Below the pieces are notes generated by a model. That model worked only from the letters and a program-made list of their open reading frames with translations. It did not search any database and was not told the DNA's origin. From CALAED01 sp036378315 (GTDB lineage Bacteria > Actinomycetota > Actinomycetes > Streptosporangiales > Streptosporangiaceae), in assembly GCA_036378315.1 (NCBI GenBank), contig DASUWU010000180.1:1-64000 (forward strand): a stretch of DNA of 64,000 nucleotides, written 5' to 3'. Position numbers and translations under genes: made by a program. Each line of letters opens with the position of its first letter. Within the stretch, counting starts at the first letter, position 1. Shown in pieces: positions 8,798-17,584 of this stretch.

Positions 8798-10030
8798 TCA
8801 GCGCAGCGGAAAGCCCAGGGCGCGCCCGGCGGCGCGCAGCTCGTCGCGGGCGTCGGGATGGGCCACCTGGTCCACGATCTGCTGCGCCTGGGTGGTGGCG
8901 TCCTCGCCCCAGATCGTGGCGGTCCCCTGCTCGCTCACGATGAAGCTGTGCTGGAACGACGTCACAGGACCGGCCAGCCGCGGGATGACGGTCGACACGT
9001 CGGCCTTGGGATGCCACGACGGCAACGCGATGATCGCGTGGCCGCCCGGCGAGTGCAGCGCGCCGACCACGAAGTCGGTCTGCCCGCCGAAACCCGAGTA
9101 GATCACGCCGTGCACGCGAGCCGCGTTCGCCTGCGCGAACAGGTCGACCTGAAGGGCGGAGTTCACCGAGATCAGCCGCGGCTGCCGGGCGATCAGGCCG
9201 GGATCGTTGGTCTTCTCCGTGCGCAGCATCCTGACCCGGGGGTTGCGGTCGACCCAGTCGTACAGCTCCTCGCTGCCGAACGCGAACGATGCGGTGATCG
9301 GGACGTCGGGGGCGAGCGCCCCCGCCTTTTCCAGGGCCAGCACCCCGTCGCTGAACATCTCCGACCAGATCGCCAGGCCGCGGCGCGGTCGCAGCGAGTG
9401 GAGCACGGCGTCCGGGACCGCGCCGATGCCGAGCTGCAGGGTCGCGTTCCCCGGGACGAGCTCGGCGACCCGCTCACCGATCGTGCGCGCGATGTCGCCG
9501 AGCAGCCGGGGCGGCGGCGTGGCGAGCGGCTCGTCGCTCTCGATCGCGTAGTCGATCTCCCCCGTGGCCAGCACCGCGTCGCCGTAGGTGTACGGCATGC
9601 GAGGGTTGAGCTCGGCGATCACGAGCCCGCCGCGCGCCCGTACGGCCTCCATCGCGGCCGGCAGGACGTTGACCTCGACGCCGAGCGAGACCGTGCCGTC
9701 GACCGGCGTCGATGTCTGCGCGATGACGACATCGGGCGGCAGCGCGCCCTTCAGCAGGTTCGGGACGAGAGACAGCCGGGACGGGAAGTACCGCAGGCCC
9801 TTCCTGCCGCGCATACCCGTCCCCACGAACGGCGTCTCGAGCAGCACCCCGTCGCGGTCCGGCAGGCCCGGCTGGCCGTTGAGCGCGAACAGCCGGTACT
9901 CGGGGACGGCGCCGTCGAGCACCGCCACCGCCCGCCGCGGCGTGGCGAAGTTGCCGCCCACCACGACCCGCGGCGTGCCAGGCAGCCCCGACAGCACGGC
10001 CGCGAGCTGCTGCTCCGACACCACACGCAT
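8798..10030 (-). CDS. Acetyl-CoA hydrolase/transferase family protein
   Basis: A 410-residue class I CoA-transferase of the acetyl-CoA hydrolase / 4-hydroxybutyrate CoA-transferase type. It has the GNATLQLGIGAVPDAV motif and SEMFSDGVL, whose Glu is the usual covalent CoA-thioester residue, then GSEELYDWVDRNP and GFGGQTDFV in the C-terminal domain. It probably moves CoA between acetyl-CoA and another acid or releases acetate, disposing of acetyl-CoA made by the downstream pyruvate formate-lyase. Start ATG at 10030 with GGGGAG six bases upstream. The acceptor acid cannot be told from sequence. Confidence 0.85.
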   Translation of the reverse strand: MRVVSEQQLAAVLSGLPGTPRVVVGGNFATPRRAVAVLDGAVPEYRLFALNGQPGLPDRDGVLLETPFVGTGMRGRKGLRYFPSRLSLVPNLLKGALPPDVVIAQTSTPVDGTVSLGVEVNVLPAAMEAVRARGGLVIAELNPRMPYTYGDAVLATGEIDYAIESDEPLATPPPRLLGDIARTIGERVAELVPGNATLQLGIGAVPDAVLHSLRPRRGLAIWSEMFSDGVLALEKAGALAPDVPITASFAFGSEELYDWVDRNPRVRMLRTEKTNDPGLIARQPRLISVNSALQVDLFAQANAARVHGVIYSGFGGQTDFVVGALHSPGGHAIIALPSWHPKADVSTVIPRLAGPVTSFQHSFIVSEQGTATIWGEDATTQAQQIVDQVAHPDARDELRAAGRALGFPLR

Positions 10031-10042
10031 GGCTCACTCCCC

Positions 10043-10099
10043 ATGACCGACGCCCGATGACCGACGGACCCATGACCGGCGACCCATGACCGATGACCG
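10043..10099. repeat. Short tandem repeats built on ATGACCG
   Basis: ATGACCG occurs five times, starting at 10043, 10057, 10072, 10086 and 10093, so the spacing is 14, 15, 14 and 7 bases. The array fills the gap between the PNPOx-like gene and the CoA-transferase gene. It could be replication slippage or a direct-repeat binding site. Confidence 0.6.
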
Positions 10100-10120
10100 G
10101 CGACGCCGGAGAAGCCTGTG

Positions 10121-10564
10121 CTAGACCCGGCGGATGCGGCGGCCGGTGATCCGGGTGGGAATGATCCGGATGTAGAGCTCCCTGGCGCCGCCCGCCCACG
10201 GCTCGACGCCCGACTCCCGTACCGCCGCCCGCTCCGCCTCGGACTCGACGTGATGCGCCGCGCCCTGCACGAGCACGCTCCAGCCGCCCTGCCCGCCCCG
10301 GTCGATGTCGTCGATCTCGAACGCGACCTTGTACTCGGCGTTCGCGATGCCAGTGCGCAGATCCTCGTCCATCGGGCTGTCATGCGCGGTGCGAAACACG
10401 ATCGTGCCCTCGTACAGGACGTAGTTGACCGGGAACACGGTGAGGCCGTAGCGCCCGGAGTACGCCAACCGCCCGACGCCACCGGGTGAGATCAGCCGCA
10501 GGCATTCCGCCTCGTCGAGGGTCTGCGGGCGGCTGCCCGCGCTGCCGGTCGTGCCATCAGACAT
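10121..10564 (-). CDS. Pyridoxamine 5'-phosphate oxidase-like flavin-binding protein
   Basis: A 147-residue split-barrel flavin or F420-binding protein. Characteristic segments are LDEAECLRLI, GRLAYSGRYGLTVFPVNYVLYEG and the WSVLVQGAAHHV strand. Small proteins of this fold are common in actinomycetes and several belong to hypoxia or dormancy regulons in mycobacteria, which fits its place at the head of the pfl run. The ATG at 10564 has AAGGA seven bases upstream; an upstream in-frame ATG (10594) lacks this. The substrate is unknown. Confidence 0.8.
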   Translation of the reverse strand: MSDGTTGSAGSRPQTLDEAECLRLISPGGVGRLAYSGRYGLTVFPVNYVLYEGTIVFRTAHDSPMDEDLRTGIANAEYKVAFEIDDIDRGGQGGWSVLVQGAAHHVESEAERAAVRESGVEPWAGGARELYIRIIPTRITGRRIRRV

Positions 10565-10740
10565 AGTGGTCCTTGCCGTCGTCGCGTGCGTCAAGACCGG
10601 GAAACGCTCCGGATCGGATCATGTCCCGGATCAAGGATGGCTTCCCCGTACCGCTTCAGCCAATCAGACGCCGCAAGCCGATCGGACGGGGGCCACGGGG
10701 CGCCCACGAACGCTTCCGGCATGGGCGGGTGTGGGACGTG

Positions 10741-10812
10741 CCATAGACGAACCCGCCGGCCGGGGTTTACCTGAGCATGAGGTAAACCTTTCCACCGCGC
10801 GAGCGTCTATGG
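10741..10812. promoter_or_regulatory. Nested inverted repeats upstream of sigma factor gene
   Basis: An outer perfect pair, CCATAGACG (10741-10749) and CGTCTATGG (10804-10812), encloses an inner perfect pair, GGTTTACCT (10764-10772) and AGGTAAACC (10780-10788). Both pairs share almost the same centre of symmetry (10776). The outer right arm ends three bases before the first possible start codon of the sigma factor gene. This could be an operator with two layers or a structured leader. Confidence 0.5.
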
Positions 10813-10815
10813 ACC

Positions 10816-11430
10816 GTGATGGAGACCCGCCGAGGGTTCCGCCCCGCTGCTCTGGAGCCGGCCGACGAGGACCGGCTGTCGACCGCCGAGGGGGCCAGGC
10901 GGCCGGCCGACGAAGTCGTGCCGCCGGTTGACGCGGAGTACGCCAAGCTCTTCGACGACCACTTCTGGGGATTAGTGGCTCTGGCCAGGCTGCTGCGCGC
11001 CGACGATCCCGAAGACGTCGTGCAGGAGGCGTTCGTCCGGCTGCATCGCAAGCGGCACACGCTGCGCGACCAGAGTGCGGCGCTGGCCTATCTGCGCCGC
11101 ACCGTGTGCAACCTGTGCCGCAGCCGGCTGCGGCATCTCGCCATGGCCGCCCGCCGGCACCTCCAGCTCGGCGTGGTCGAGGACGTCGCGTCCGCCGAGC
11201 AGCAGGTCGTCCACCGGGAGTCGGTCCGCGAGCTGCTGGCCGCCGTCGCCGAGCTGCCGCCACGCCAGCGGGAGGCGCTGGTGCTGCGCTACTGGCTCGA
11301 GCTGAGCGAACGGGAGGCCGCCGACGTTCTCGGCATCGCCGTCGGCACGGTCAAGGCGCACACCTCACGGGCCATCGCCAACCTCAGCAAGAAGCTGGAT
11401 GCTCCGATCGCCGCGCGGGAGGCCCAGTGA
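10816..11430 (+). CDS. ECF-type RNA polymerase sigma factor
   Basis: A 204-residue sigma-70 family protein. Region 2 is seen in FDDHFWGLVALARLL...DPEDVVQEAFVRLH and region 4 in LPPRQREALVLRYWLELSEREAADVLGIAVGTVKAHTSRAIANL, which holds the -35 recognition helix. A 40-residue N-terminal extension precedes region 2. The start (GTG 10816 or ATG 10819) has no clear Shine-Dalgarno, so translation may be leaderless or begin further in. The downstream gene starts 22 bases after its stop and encodes a membrane protein, the usual layout for a sigma factor and its membrane partner. Confidence 0.87.
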   Translation: MMETRRGFRPAALEPADEDRLSTAEGARRPADEVVPPVDAEYAKLFDDHFWGLVALARLLRADDPEDVVQEAFVRLHRKRHTLRDQSAALAYLRRTVCNLCRSRLRHLAMAARRHLQLGVVEDVASAEQQVVHRESVRELLAAVAELPPRQREALVLRYWLELSEREAADVLGIAVGTVKAHTSRAIANLSKKLDAPIAAREAQ

Positions 11431-11452
11431 GCGCTGTGCGGGAGGCCGGGTG

Positions 11453-12583
11453 ATGGCCCGAGAGATCGACCTCGAGCAGCGGCTGCGGGTCGCTTTCGGG
11501 GCGGAGGCCGCACGCACCGCCCCGCACTCCTGCGCGTGGGCCGAGAACATGCGGCGGTTGCGCGGGACCGGCCGGCGACGGCGGTTTCTCGGCCGCTTTC
11601 TGGCCATTCCCGCGACGGCCGCCGCGACCGCGGCCGTGATCATGTTGGCGTTCACCGTGCATCCGGAGCACGGCGGGCGCCGCCAGGGACCCGACCGCCC
11701 GGTGGCCGCGGCGCTGCCGGCCGACCTCGATCCGAAGTACCGGCCGGCCGGCACCCCGGTGGCCTCCACGGACGGCCGGCCCATGGCGTGGTGGTTCGCC
11801 GGTCGCGGCGCGAACACGCTGCTGTGCTGGCGGCTGGTCACCGGCGGCGGCGACTGCCGCGGCTGGCCGGCGCCGCCACACGGACGGCACGCCGCCTACG
11901 TGGGCACGGCCGACCTGGGACCGGCGGCTCGGGGCGGTTCGCTGCGACTGGTCATGACGTACGGGGTGACGGACGGCCGGTCGGGCCCGGTCACCGCGAC
12001 GCTGCCGAGCGGGACGCGGCACACCGGCGACGCCATCACCGTGCCCGGCCGGCCGTGGCGGATCTGGCGCATCGTCTACGCGCGCGAGATGGGCGACCTC
12101 ACCCGCGACGCGGAGAGCACGGTGGTGTCGGACGCCCAGGGAGCCCTGCCAGGGAAGCCGGCGCGGCAGGTGTATCCCCTGCTCAGTCCCCGGCCGCTCA
12201 CCACCGGCGTGCCCGCCTTCAGCTACCGGGCGGCCGGGCAGACCGTCACCATGCATGTCTTCGTGGACGGCACCTGCCTGCAGCTGGGCCACGGCGGCGC
12301 ACTTCCCGCCGTCCCCGGCCGCGGGAAGTACTTCGGCTCGGTGCGCAGGGTGGACAAGAGCATCGACCACCCGTGGATCTACGGGTTCCTGTCGCCGCGC
12401 ATGGCAGCGGTGGCGCTCCGCCTCGCCGACGGCCGCACCGTCCCCGCCAGGATCGTCCGGGCCGGCCCGTACCGCGTGTTCGCCGTCGAGCTCGTCGACG
12501 AGCGGCCGGGCGACCGCGGCGGGCATGACCTGATCCTGTCGTACGACGCCGCCGGGAAACCGCTGGCGAGCCGGCGGGCCTGA
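11453..12583 (+). CDS. Membrane-anchored protein of unknown function, sigma-factor partner
   Basis: A 376-residue protein. The N-terminal 45 residues are cytoplasmic and charged. One transmembrane helix follows (about residues 48-66, IPATAAATAAVIMLAFTV), leaving a large extracytoplasmic domain of about 310 residues that I do not recognise. The layout (short inner part, single helix, outer sensor) and the position behind an ECF sigma gene suggest an anti-sigma factor or a sensor working with it. However, the usual zinc-binding HxxxCxxC anti-sigma motif is absent. GGAGG at 11441-11445 supports the ATG at 11453. Confidence 0.6.
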   Translation: MAREIDLEQRLRVAFGAEAARTAPHSCAWAENMRRLRGTGRRRRFLGRFLAIPATAAATAAVIMLAFTVHPEHGGRRQGPDRPVAAALPADLDPKYRPAGTPVASTDGRPMAWWFAGRGANTLLCWRLVTGGGDCRGWPAPPHGRHAAYVGTADLGPAARGGSLRLVMTYGVTDGRSGPVTATLPSGTRHTGDAITVPGRPWRIWRIVYAREMGDLTRDAESTVVSDAQGALPGKPARQVYPLLSPRPLTTGVPAFSYRAAGQTVTMHVFVDGTCLQLGHGGALPAVPGRGKYFGSVRRVDKSIDHPWIYGFLSPRMAAVALRLADGRTVPARIVRAGPYRVFAVELVDERPGDRGGHDLILSYDAAGKPLASRRA

Positions 12584-12615
12584 CGGGGGCTCCCGGCGGC
12601 GTCGTATCCCTGAGC

Positions 12616-12643
12616 GATGCCGTCCTCCCGGCTGACCGGCATC
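12616..12643. terminator. Hairpin between convergent genes
   Basis: GATGCCG (12616-12622) and CGGCATC (12637-12643) form a 7-bp stem with a 14-base loop in the 78-base gap between two convergent genes. A bidirectional terminator is likely, though no T-run follows. Confidence 0.4.
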
Positions 12644-12661
12644 TCTCCTGGTTCAGGTGGT

Positions 12662-15430
12662 TCAGGTCGTGAAGGTCAGGCCGCCGGAACCGACGGCGAA
12701 GATGGCGCGGCCGTCGCGGACGCCGGTGAAGTGGGCCTCCCCGCGGCCGCTGACCCTGACGCCGCGGGCGGCCGGCGCGGCGACCGGGATCCGCACCTCG
12801 GCGCTGACGTTCACCGGGACGTCCACGAACAGCGTGAAATGCGACCCCGACCGGCGCCAGCGCACCGCCACGTCGCCGCGCTGCGTGGGCGCGCTGCCGG
12901 CCGCGGCGGCGAGCCCGGACGCGGGCGGGCTGACGAGCACCCGGGCCGCGCCGGGGGCGGTGACCGTCACGCCGAGCAGCGTCCGCACGATGTCGGCGAG
13001 CGCGGCCGCGCCCCAGCCGTGGGACAGGCTGTCGCCGGTCTCCGGCGCCTCCCACGACTCCCAGGTGAACGTGCCGCCGGAGGCGAGGATCTTCGCCCAG
13101 CCCAGGCTGCCGGCGTCGGTGAGGCGCCGGACGAACTGGTCGGGCCTGGCGGCCAGCGTCGCCATCAGCCAGTGCGCCGTCATCGGGCTCATCCGCATGC
13201 CGAGCCCCGCCGCGTAGTCGGTCACGACGGCGCGGGCCTCCGGCGGCGCGACGCCGTAGGCGACCGCGTAGGCGTTGGCGATCTGCGAGGCGTGCGTGCT
13301 CTGCGTCCCGTCCGCCTTCAGGCCGTCGATGTAGATGCCGTCGGGGCGGCGCAGCCGGGAGTTGACGGCGTCGGTGAGCGCCCGCGCGTCCGCCTGCGGC
13401 CCGGCGACCTCGTCGGCCGGCCGGCCCAGCGCCTGAGCCGCCCGCGCCGTCGCGGCCAGCACGTCGACGGCGAGGATGTTGACCGTGGTACGCGCCGCCG
13501 TGTCGGTGTCGTAGCCGTAGCGGTTCGGCCAGTCGATGATGCCGAACAGGTACGGGCCTGAGCCGCCGGCCAGGTTGGTGACCAGCCCGTCGGCCGGGTC
13601 GATGTAGGTGCGCACGTAGCCGGCGACCGCCTTCATCACCGGGTAGGCGGCGGCCAGCGTGGCGGCGTCGCCCGACTGCGTGTAGTACTCCCAGACCCAG
13701 CCGGGGAACATCTCGGTGTAGTCGGGGATGTCGCGCTTGCCGTCGCCGTTCGGATAGACGGCGTTGAGCCGTCCATCAGGCCAGTACCTGCGTTGCGAGG
13801 CGATGAACTCGCCGATCGCCTTGCGGGTCAGCCGGCGCTCGCCGAACCCGGTCATGGTGGCCAGCGACACGTCGACGCTGTCGCCGAGGAACTGGCCCTT
13901 CTCCCTGGTCGGCGTGTCGAGGAACTGCTCCTGCGAGTCGTACAGCGCCGAGCGCATCATCAGGTCGAACGCGGCGTCCACGCCCGGGTCGGAGGTGCGC
14001 AGCGTCGCGGCGTCCGGCACCTCGGTGTGCTGGACCACCGCGGAGATGTCGTCCGCCGTCACCCCGGGCGCGTCGATCTGGAGGTAGCGGAAGCCCTCGT
14101 AGGTGAAGGCCCTGAACGTCTGGTCGCCGTCCCGTTCCGTGTACCGGTACGACAGGTCGGTGTCCTGGTTGTCGTCCGGGGAGTTGGACACCGTGCCGTC
14201 GGCACCCCGCAGGTAGCCGGCCGTCATCGGCACGACGCGGCCGGCGGCGCCGTTCCTGAACCGCACGACGGGCACCGCCGGAATGATCACGCCGAAGTCG
14301 GCGACCACCGATCCGGACGGCAGCGTCGTGACCTTCACCGGATGGACGGCGCGGTGCGCCAGGTCGGTCTCCTGGGCCCGCAGGTGGGTGAACGGAGCCG
14401 CCGGATGGACGCCGACGACCTGCGGGGCCGTCCACGCCGTCGGGGACGACGCCGTGTCATATCCGGGCCTGTCCCAGCCGACCGGGTCGGCGGTTCCGTC
14501 GATGTACTCGTCCCAGTCGCGGCCGTCGCCGTTGCGGCGCGGCGCGACCTGCCACGGGCCGCGGGCGACCTGCCAGGTGCCGTCGGTGACCACGACCTGG
14601 CGGGTGCCGTCGGCGTGGTCGACGACGACGCGCGCAAGCAGCCCGGGCTGGGCCGCCGGCCGTCCCTGCCCAGGCCCGTAGTAGTGCACGATCGCGCCGA
14701 CCGCGGCCGTCCGGCCGGCCCGCAGCAGCCGGGTGACGTCGACCGCGCGGTAGTAGCCGTCGTCGGGGTAGTTGAACGCCGGGCCGCCGTCGACGACCTG
14801 CCCGTTCAGGTGCAGCTCGTACTGCTGGCTCGCCGCGATGTAGACGCGCGCCCGTACGACCTGGCTGCCGGAGACGGTGAACTCCTTGCGGGCGAGCGTG
14901 TAGTCGTCGGGCTCGGCGGTGGTGCGCCGGATCCAGCTCGCCTGCCAGTCGGCGTCGGCCAGGCCGGTGTCGAACGCGGCGGGCCGCGCCCACGGCGAAG
15001 CCTTGCCCGCCTTGTCCCAGGTGCGGACGGTCCAGGCGTAGCTCTCGCCGTGCGCCAGCGCCGGGCCGCCGTACGCGACGTACGACTGCTGTGCCGACGC
15101 CACCTTCCCGCTGTCCCAGACCGGGCCGGAGCCGGTCCTCCCGGCGCCGCCGGTGGCGGCGCGGAACACCCGGATCTGGTAGGCGCTCTGCGTCTCCCCC
15201 GGATCGACGTCACGCGGCCGCCAGCCGAAGGCGGGCGCGCCGGGGACGGCAAGCGGCCGGGTCTGGTCGCCGACGGTCAGGCCAGCCGGCGCCTGCGGCG
15301 GGCGCTCAGCGGCCGAGCGCGCCGGCGCGGCGGGGATGATCGCGAGGGCGCACGCGACGGCCGCCACGAGGATCGTGGATCTCCGGGATCGCCGGAGTCG
15401 CCGGACCCGGCGGGGTGGGTGGGATCTCAT
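12662..15430 (-). CDS. Secreted alpha-L-rhamnosidase (GH78)
   Basis: A 922-residue exported glycosidase that would release L-rhamnose from plant glycosides or polysaccharides. A signal peptide (arginine-rich start, then ILVAAVACALAIIPAAPARS) is followed by the fibronectin-like N-terminal domain (GWRPRDVDPGETQSAYQIRV), beta-sandwich domains with LARKEFTV and YIAASQQYELHLNG, and the (alpha/alpha)6 catalytic barrel (YDSQEQFLDTPTREKGQFLGDS, WPDGRLNAVYP, ETGDSLSHGWGAA). These are typical GH78 elements with the acidic catalytic residues in place. ATG 15430 is preferred because it begins the signal peptide. It ends the leftward rhamnose gene run and has its own candidate operator upstream. Confidence 0.92.
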   Translation of the reverse strand: MRSHPPRRVRRLRRSRRSTILVAAVACALAIIPAAPARSAAERPPQAPAGLTVGDQTRPLAVPGAPAFGWRPRDVDPGETQSAYQIRVFRAATGGAGRTGSGPVWDSGKVASAQQSYVAYGGPALAHGESYAWTVRTWDKAGKASPWARPAAFDTGLADADWQASWIRRTTAEPDDYTLARKEFTVSGSQVVRARVYIAASQQYELHLNGQVVDGGPAFNYPDDGYYRAVDVTRLLRAGRTAAVGAIVHYYGPGQGRPAAQPGLLARVVVDHADGTRQVVVTDGTWQVARGPWQVAPRRNGDGRDWDEYIDGTADPVGWDRPGYDTASSPTAWTAPQVVGVHPAAPFTHLRAQETDLAHRAVHPVKVTTLPSGSVVADFGVIIPAVPVVRFRNGAAGRVVPMTAGYLRGADGTVSNSPDDNQDTDLSYRYTERDGDQTFRAFTYEGFRYLQIDAPGVTADDISAVVQHTEVPDAATLRTSDPGVDAAFDLMMRSALYDSQEQFLDTPTREKGQFLGDSVDVSLATMTGFGERRLTRKAIGEFIASQRRYWPDGRLNAVYPNGDGKRDIPDYTEMFPGWVWEYYTQSGDAATLAAAYPVMKAVAGYVRTYIDPADGLVTNLAGGSGPYLFGIIDWPNRYGYDTDTAARTTVNILAVDVLAATARAAQALGRPADEVAGPQADARALTDAVNSRLRRPDGIYIDGLKADGTQSTHASQIANAYAVAYGVAPPEARAVVTDYAAGLGMRMSPMTAHWLMATLAARPDQFVRRLTDAGSLGWAKILASGGTFTWESWEAPETGDSLSHGWGAAALADIVRTLLGVTVTAPGAARVLVSPPASGLAAAAGSAPTQRGDVAVRWRRSGSHFTLFVDVPVNVSAEVRIPVAAPAARGVRVSGRGEAHFTGVRDGRAIFAVGSGGLTFTT

Positions 15431-15461
15431 CGGTGTTCGTCCGCCTTTCCTTCTCCTTGTG

Positions 15462-15473
15462 GAAAGCGCTTGC
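15462..15473. promoter_or_regulatory. LacI-type operator candidate upstream of rhamnosidase gene
   Basis: GAAAGCGCTTGC is an 11 of 12 match to a perfect GAAAGC-GCTTTC dyad with the central CG typical of LacI-family operators. It lies 32 bases upstream of the rhamnosidase start codon. Its half-site differs from the ACGTTTT sites near the lacI-type gene, so a different LacI-family protein may bind here. Confidence 0.4.
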
Positions 15474-15520
15474 TCAGCGGGCCGGCGCGGGACACGCGCG
15501 TGCGTCAACGGTTTCGCCCC

Positions 15521-17581
15521 TTACCTGAGGAAGGCCGCGGCGACGCCGGCGTCGACGGGGATGATCAGCCCGGTCGTGTGGGTGAGGTCTCCGCCGGCCA
15601 GGACGTAGACGGCGGCCGCGACGTGCTCAGGCAGCACCTCGCGCTTGAGCAGGGTGCGCCGCGCGTAGAACTCGCCGAGCCTCTCCTCCGGCACGCCGTA
15701 CACCGCCGCCCGCTCGGCGCCCCAGCCGCCGGCGAAGATGCCGGACCCGCGCACCACCGCGTCGGGGTTGACGCCGTTGACCCTGATGCCGTGCTCGCCC
15801 AGCTCGGCGGCCAGCAGGCGCACCTGGTGCGCCTGGTCGGCCTTGGCCGCCCCGTACGCCACGTTGTTCGGCCCGGCGAAGACGGCGTTCTTGGAGCAGA
15901 CGTAGACGATGTCGCCGCCCATGCCCTGCTCGACCATGACGCGGGCGGCCTCGCGCGAGACGAGGAACGACCCGCGCGCCATGACGTCGTGCTGCAGGTC
16001 CCAGTCGCCCGCCGTCGTGTCGAGCAGCGACTTGGAGATCGAAAGGCCGGCGTTGTTGACGACGAGATCCACCCCGCCGTACGCCAGCACCGCCGCGTCC
16101 AGCGCCGCCACGATCCGCACCTCGTCGGCGACGTCCACGTCCACAGCGACAGCCACGTCCGCCGGCCGGTGCGGCCGCTGCCGGTCGGCGATCTCGGCGG
16201 CGACCTTCTCGGCCGCCGCGACGTCGCGGTCGGCGACCACGACGCACGCGCCCTCGGCGGCCAGCCGGCGCGCGGTGGCGGCGCCGATGCCCGAGCCGCC
16301 GCCGGTCACCAGGGCCACCCTGGCCGCCAGCGCCCTGGGCGCCGGCCGGCGGCGCAGCTTCGCCTCCTCCAGCGCCCAGTACTCGATGCGGAACTTCTCC
16401 GCCTCGTCGATCGGGGCGTACGACGACAGCGCCTCGGCGCCGCGCATCACGTGGATGGCGTTGACGTAGAACTCCCCCGCGACCCGGGCGGTCTGCCGGT
16501 CGGCGCCGAAGCTGAACATGCCGACGCCCGGCACCAGCACGATCGCCGGGTCGGCGCCGCGCATCGGCGGCGAGTCGGGGGTCGCGCACCCCCTGTAGTA
16601 GGCGGCGTACTCCTCCCGGTAGGCGGCGTGCAGCTCGCGCAGCCTGGCCCGGACGGAGTCGAGCGGTGCGTCCGGCGGCAGGTCCAGCACCATCGGCCTG
16701 ACCTTCGTCCGCAGGAAGTGGTCGGGGCACGACGTGCCGAGCGCGGCCAGCCGCGGATGCGCGGCGCGGGCGACGAAGTCGAGCACGTCAGGCGCGTCGG
16801 TGTAGTGGCCCACCTGCGGCCGGTCGGTGGAGGCCAGCCCGCGCAGCAGGGGGAACAGCGCCCGCGCCCTGGCCCGCCGGACCGCCTCTGCCGGCGTCTC
16901 GTGGACGACCGGCCCGAACGGGTCGGGCCTGCCGTGCTCGGCGATGTAGCGCTCGGCGGTACGGATGATCTCCAACGAGTTGGCCTGGCACTCCTCGCTC
17001 GTCGCGCCCCAGGCGGTGATGCCGTGGCCGCCGAGGATCACGCCGATGGGCGCGCCGGACGAGGCGTTCGCGATCGCGGCGATGTCGAGGCCGAGCTGGA
17101 AGCCGGGCCGCCGCCACGGCACCCAGGCCACCCGGTCGCCGAAGATCCGCCGGGTCAGCTCGGGCCCGTCGGCGGCCGCGGCGATGGCGATCCCGGAGTC
17201 GGGATGAAGGTGGTCGACGTGCCGCGCGTCGACCAGGCCGTGCATCGCGGTGTCGATGCTGGGCGCCGCACCTCCCTTGCCGTGCAGGCAGTAGTCGAAC
17301 GCGGCGACCATCTCGTCCTCGCGCTCCTCGCCCGGGTAGACGTCGACGAGCGCGCGGAGCCGGTCCAGGCGGAGCACGGCGAGGCCGCGTTCGGTGAGCG
17401 TGCCCAGGTCGCCGCCCGACCCCTTCACCCACATCAGCTCCACGTCGCGGCCGGTGACCGGGTCGACGACCGCGTCCTTGGCCGACGCGTTGCCGCCCGC
17501 GTAGTTGGTGTTGCGGGGGTCGGCGCCGAGCGCGTGCGAGCGGCCGAGCAACCGCTCGACCTCGGGCGGTGTGGCGGTCAC
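15521..17581 (-). CDS. rhaEW: Bifunctional rhamnulose-1-phosphate aldolase / short-chain dehydrogenase
   Basis: A 686-residue fusion. The N-terminal half is a class II aldolase with zinc-binding histidines in DHLHPDSG and GGHGITAWG; it would cleave rhamnulose-1-phosphate to dihydroxyacetone phosphate and L-lactaldehyde. The C-terminal half (from about residue 425) is an SDR with the TGGGSGIG NAD site, NNAG and the YGAAK catalytic pair, which would oxidise the lactaldehyde. This architecture matches the B. subtilis YuxG/RhaEW type. The GTG start at 17581 has GGGAGG upstream and lies three bases after the stop of the BNR_4-like gene, so the two are coupled. Confidence 0.92.
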   Translation of the reverse strand: MTATPPEVERLLGRSHALGADPRNTNYAGGNASAKDAVVDPVTGRDVELMWVKGSGGDLGTLTERGLAVLRLDRLRALVDVYPGEEREDEMVAAFDYCLHGKGGAAPSIDTAMHGLVDARHVDHLHPDSGIAIAAAADGPELTRRIFGDRVAWVPWRRPGFQLGLDIAAIANASSGAPIGVILGGHGITAWGATSEECQANSLEIIRTAERYIAEHGRPDPFGPVVHETPAEAVRRARARALFPLLRGLASTDRPQVGHYTDAPDVLDFVARAAHPRLAALGTSCPDHFLRTKVRPMVLDLPPDAPLDSVRARLRELHAAYREEYAAYYRGCATPDSPPMRGADPAIVLVPGVGMFSFGADRQTARVAGEFYVNAIHVMRGAEALSSYAPIDEAEKFRIEYWALEEAKLRRRPAPRALAARVALVTGGGSGIGAATARRLAAEGACVVVADRDVAAAEKVAAEIADRQRPHRPADVAVAVDVDVADEVRIVAALDAAVLAYGGVDLVVNNAGLSISKSLLDTTAGDWDLQHDVMARGSFLVSREAARVMVEQGMGGDIVYVCSKNAVFAGPNNVAYGAAKADQAHQVRLLAAELGEHGIRVNGVNPDAVVRGSGIFAGGWGAERAAVYGVPEERLGEFYARRTLLKREVLPEHVAAAVYVLAGGDLTHTTGLIIPVDAGVAAAFLR

Positions 17582-17584
17582 GTA

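Noticed and set aside
6399..9101. A 900-codon plus-strand frame over pflB
   Set aside because: Antisense shadow of a fully conserved glycyl-radical enzyme.
10043..10099. PhoP box (11-bp direct repeats)
   Set aside because: GGTCAT units on the minus strand recall PhoP half-sites, but the period is 14/7 rather than 11.
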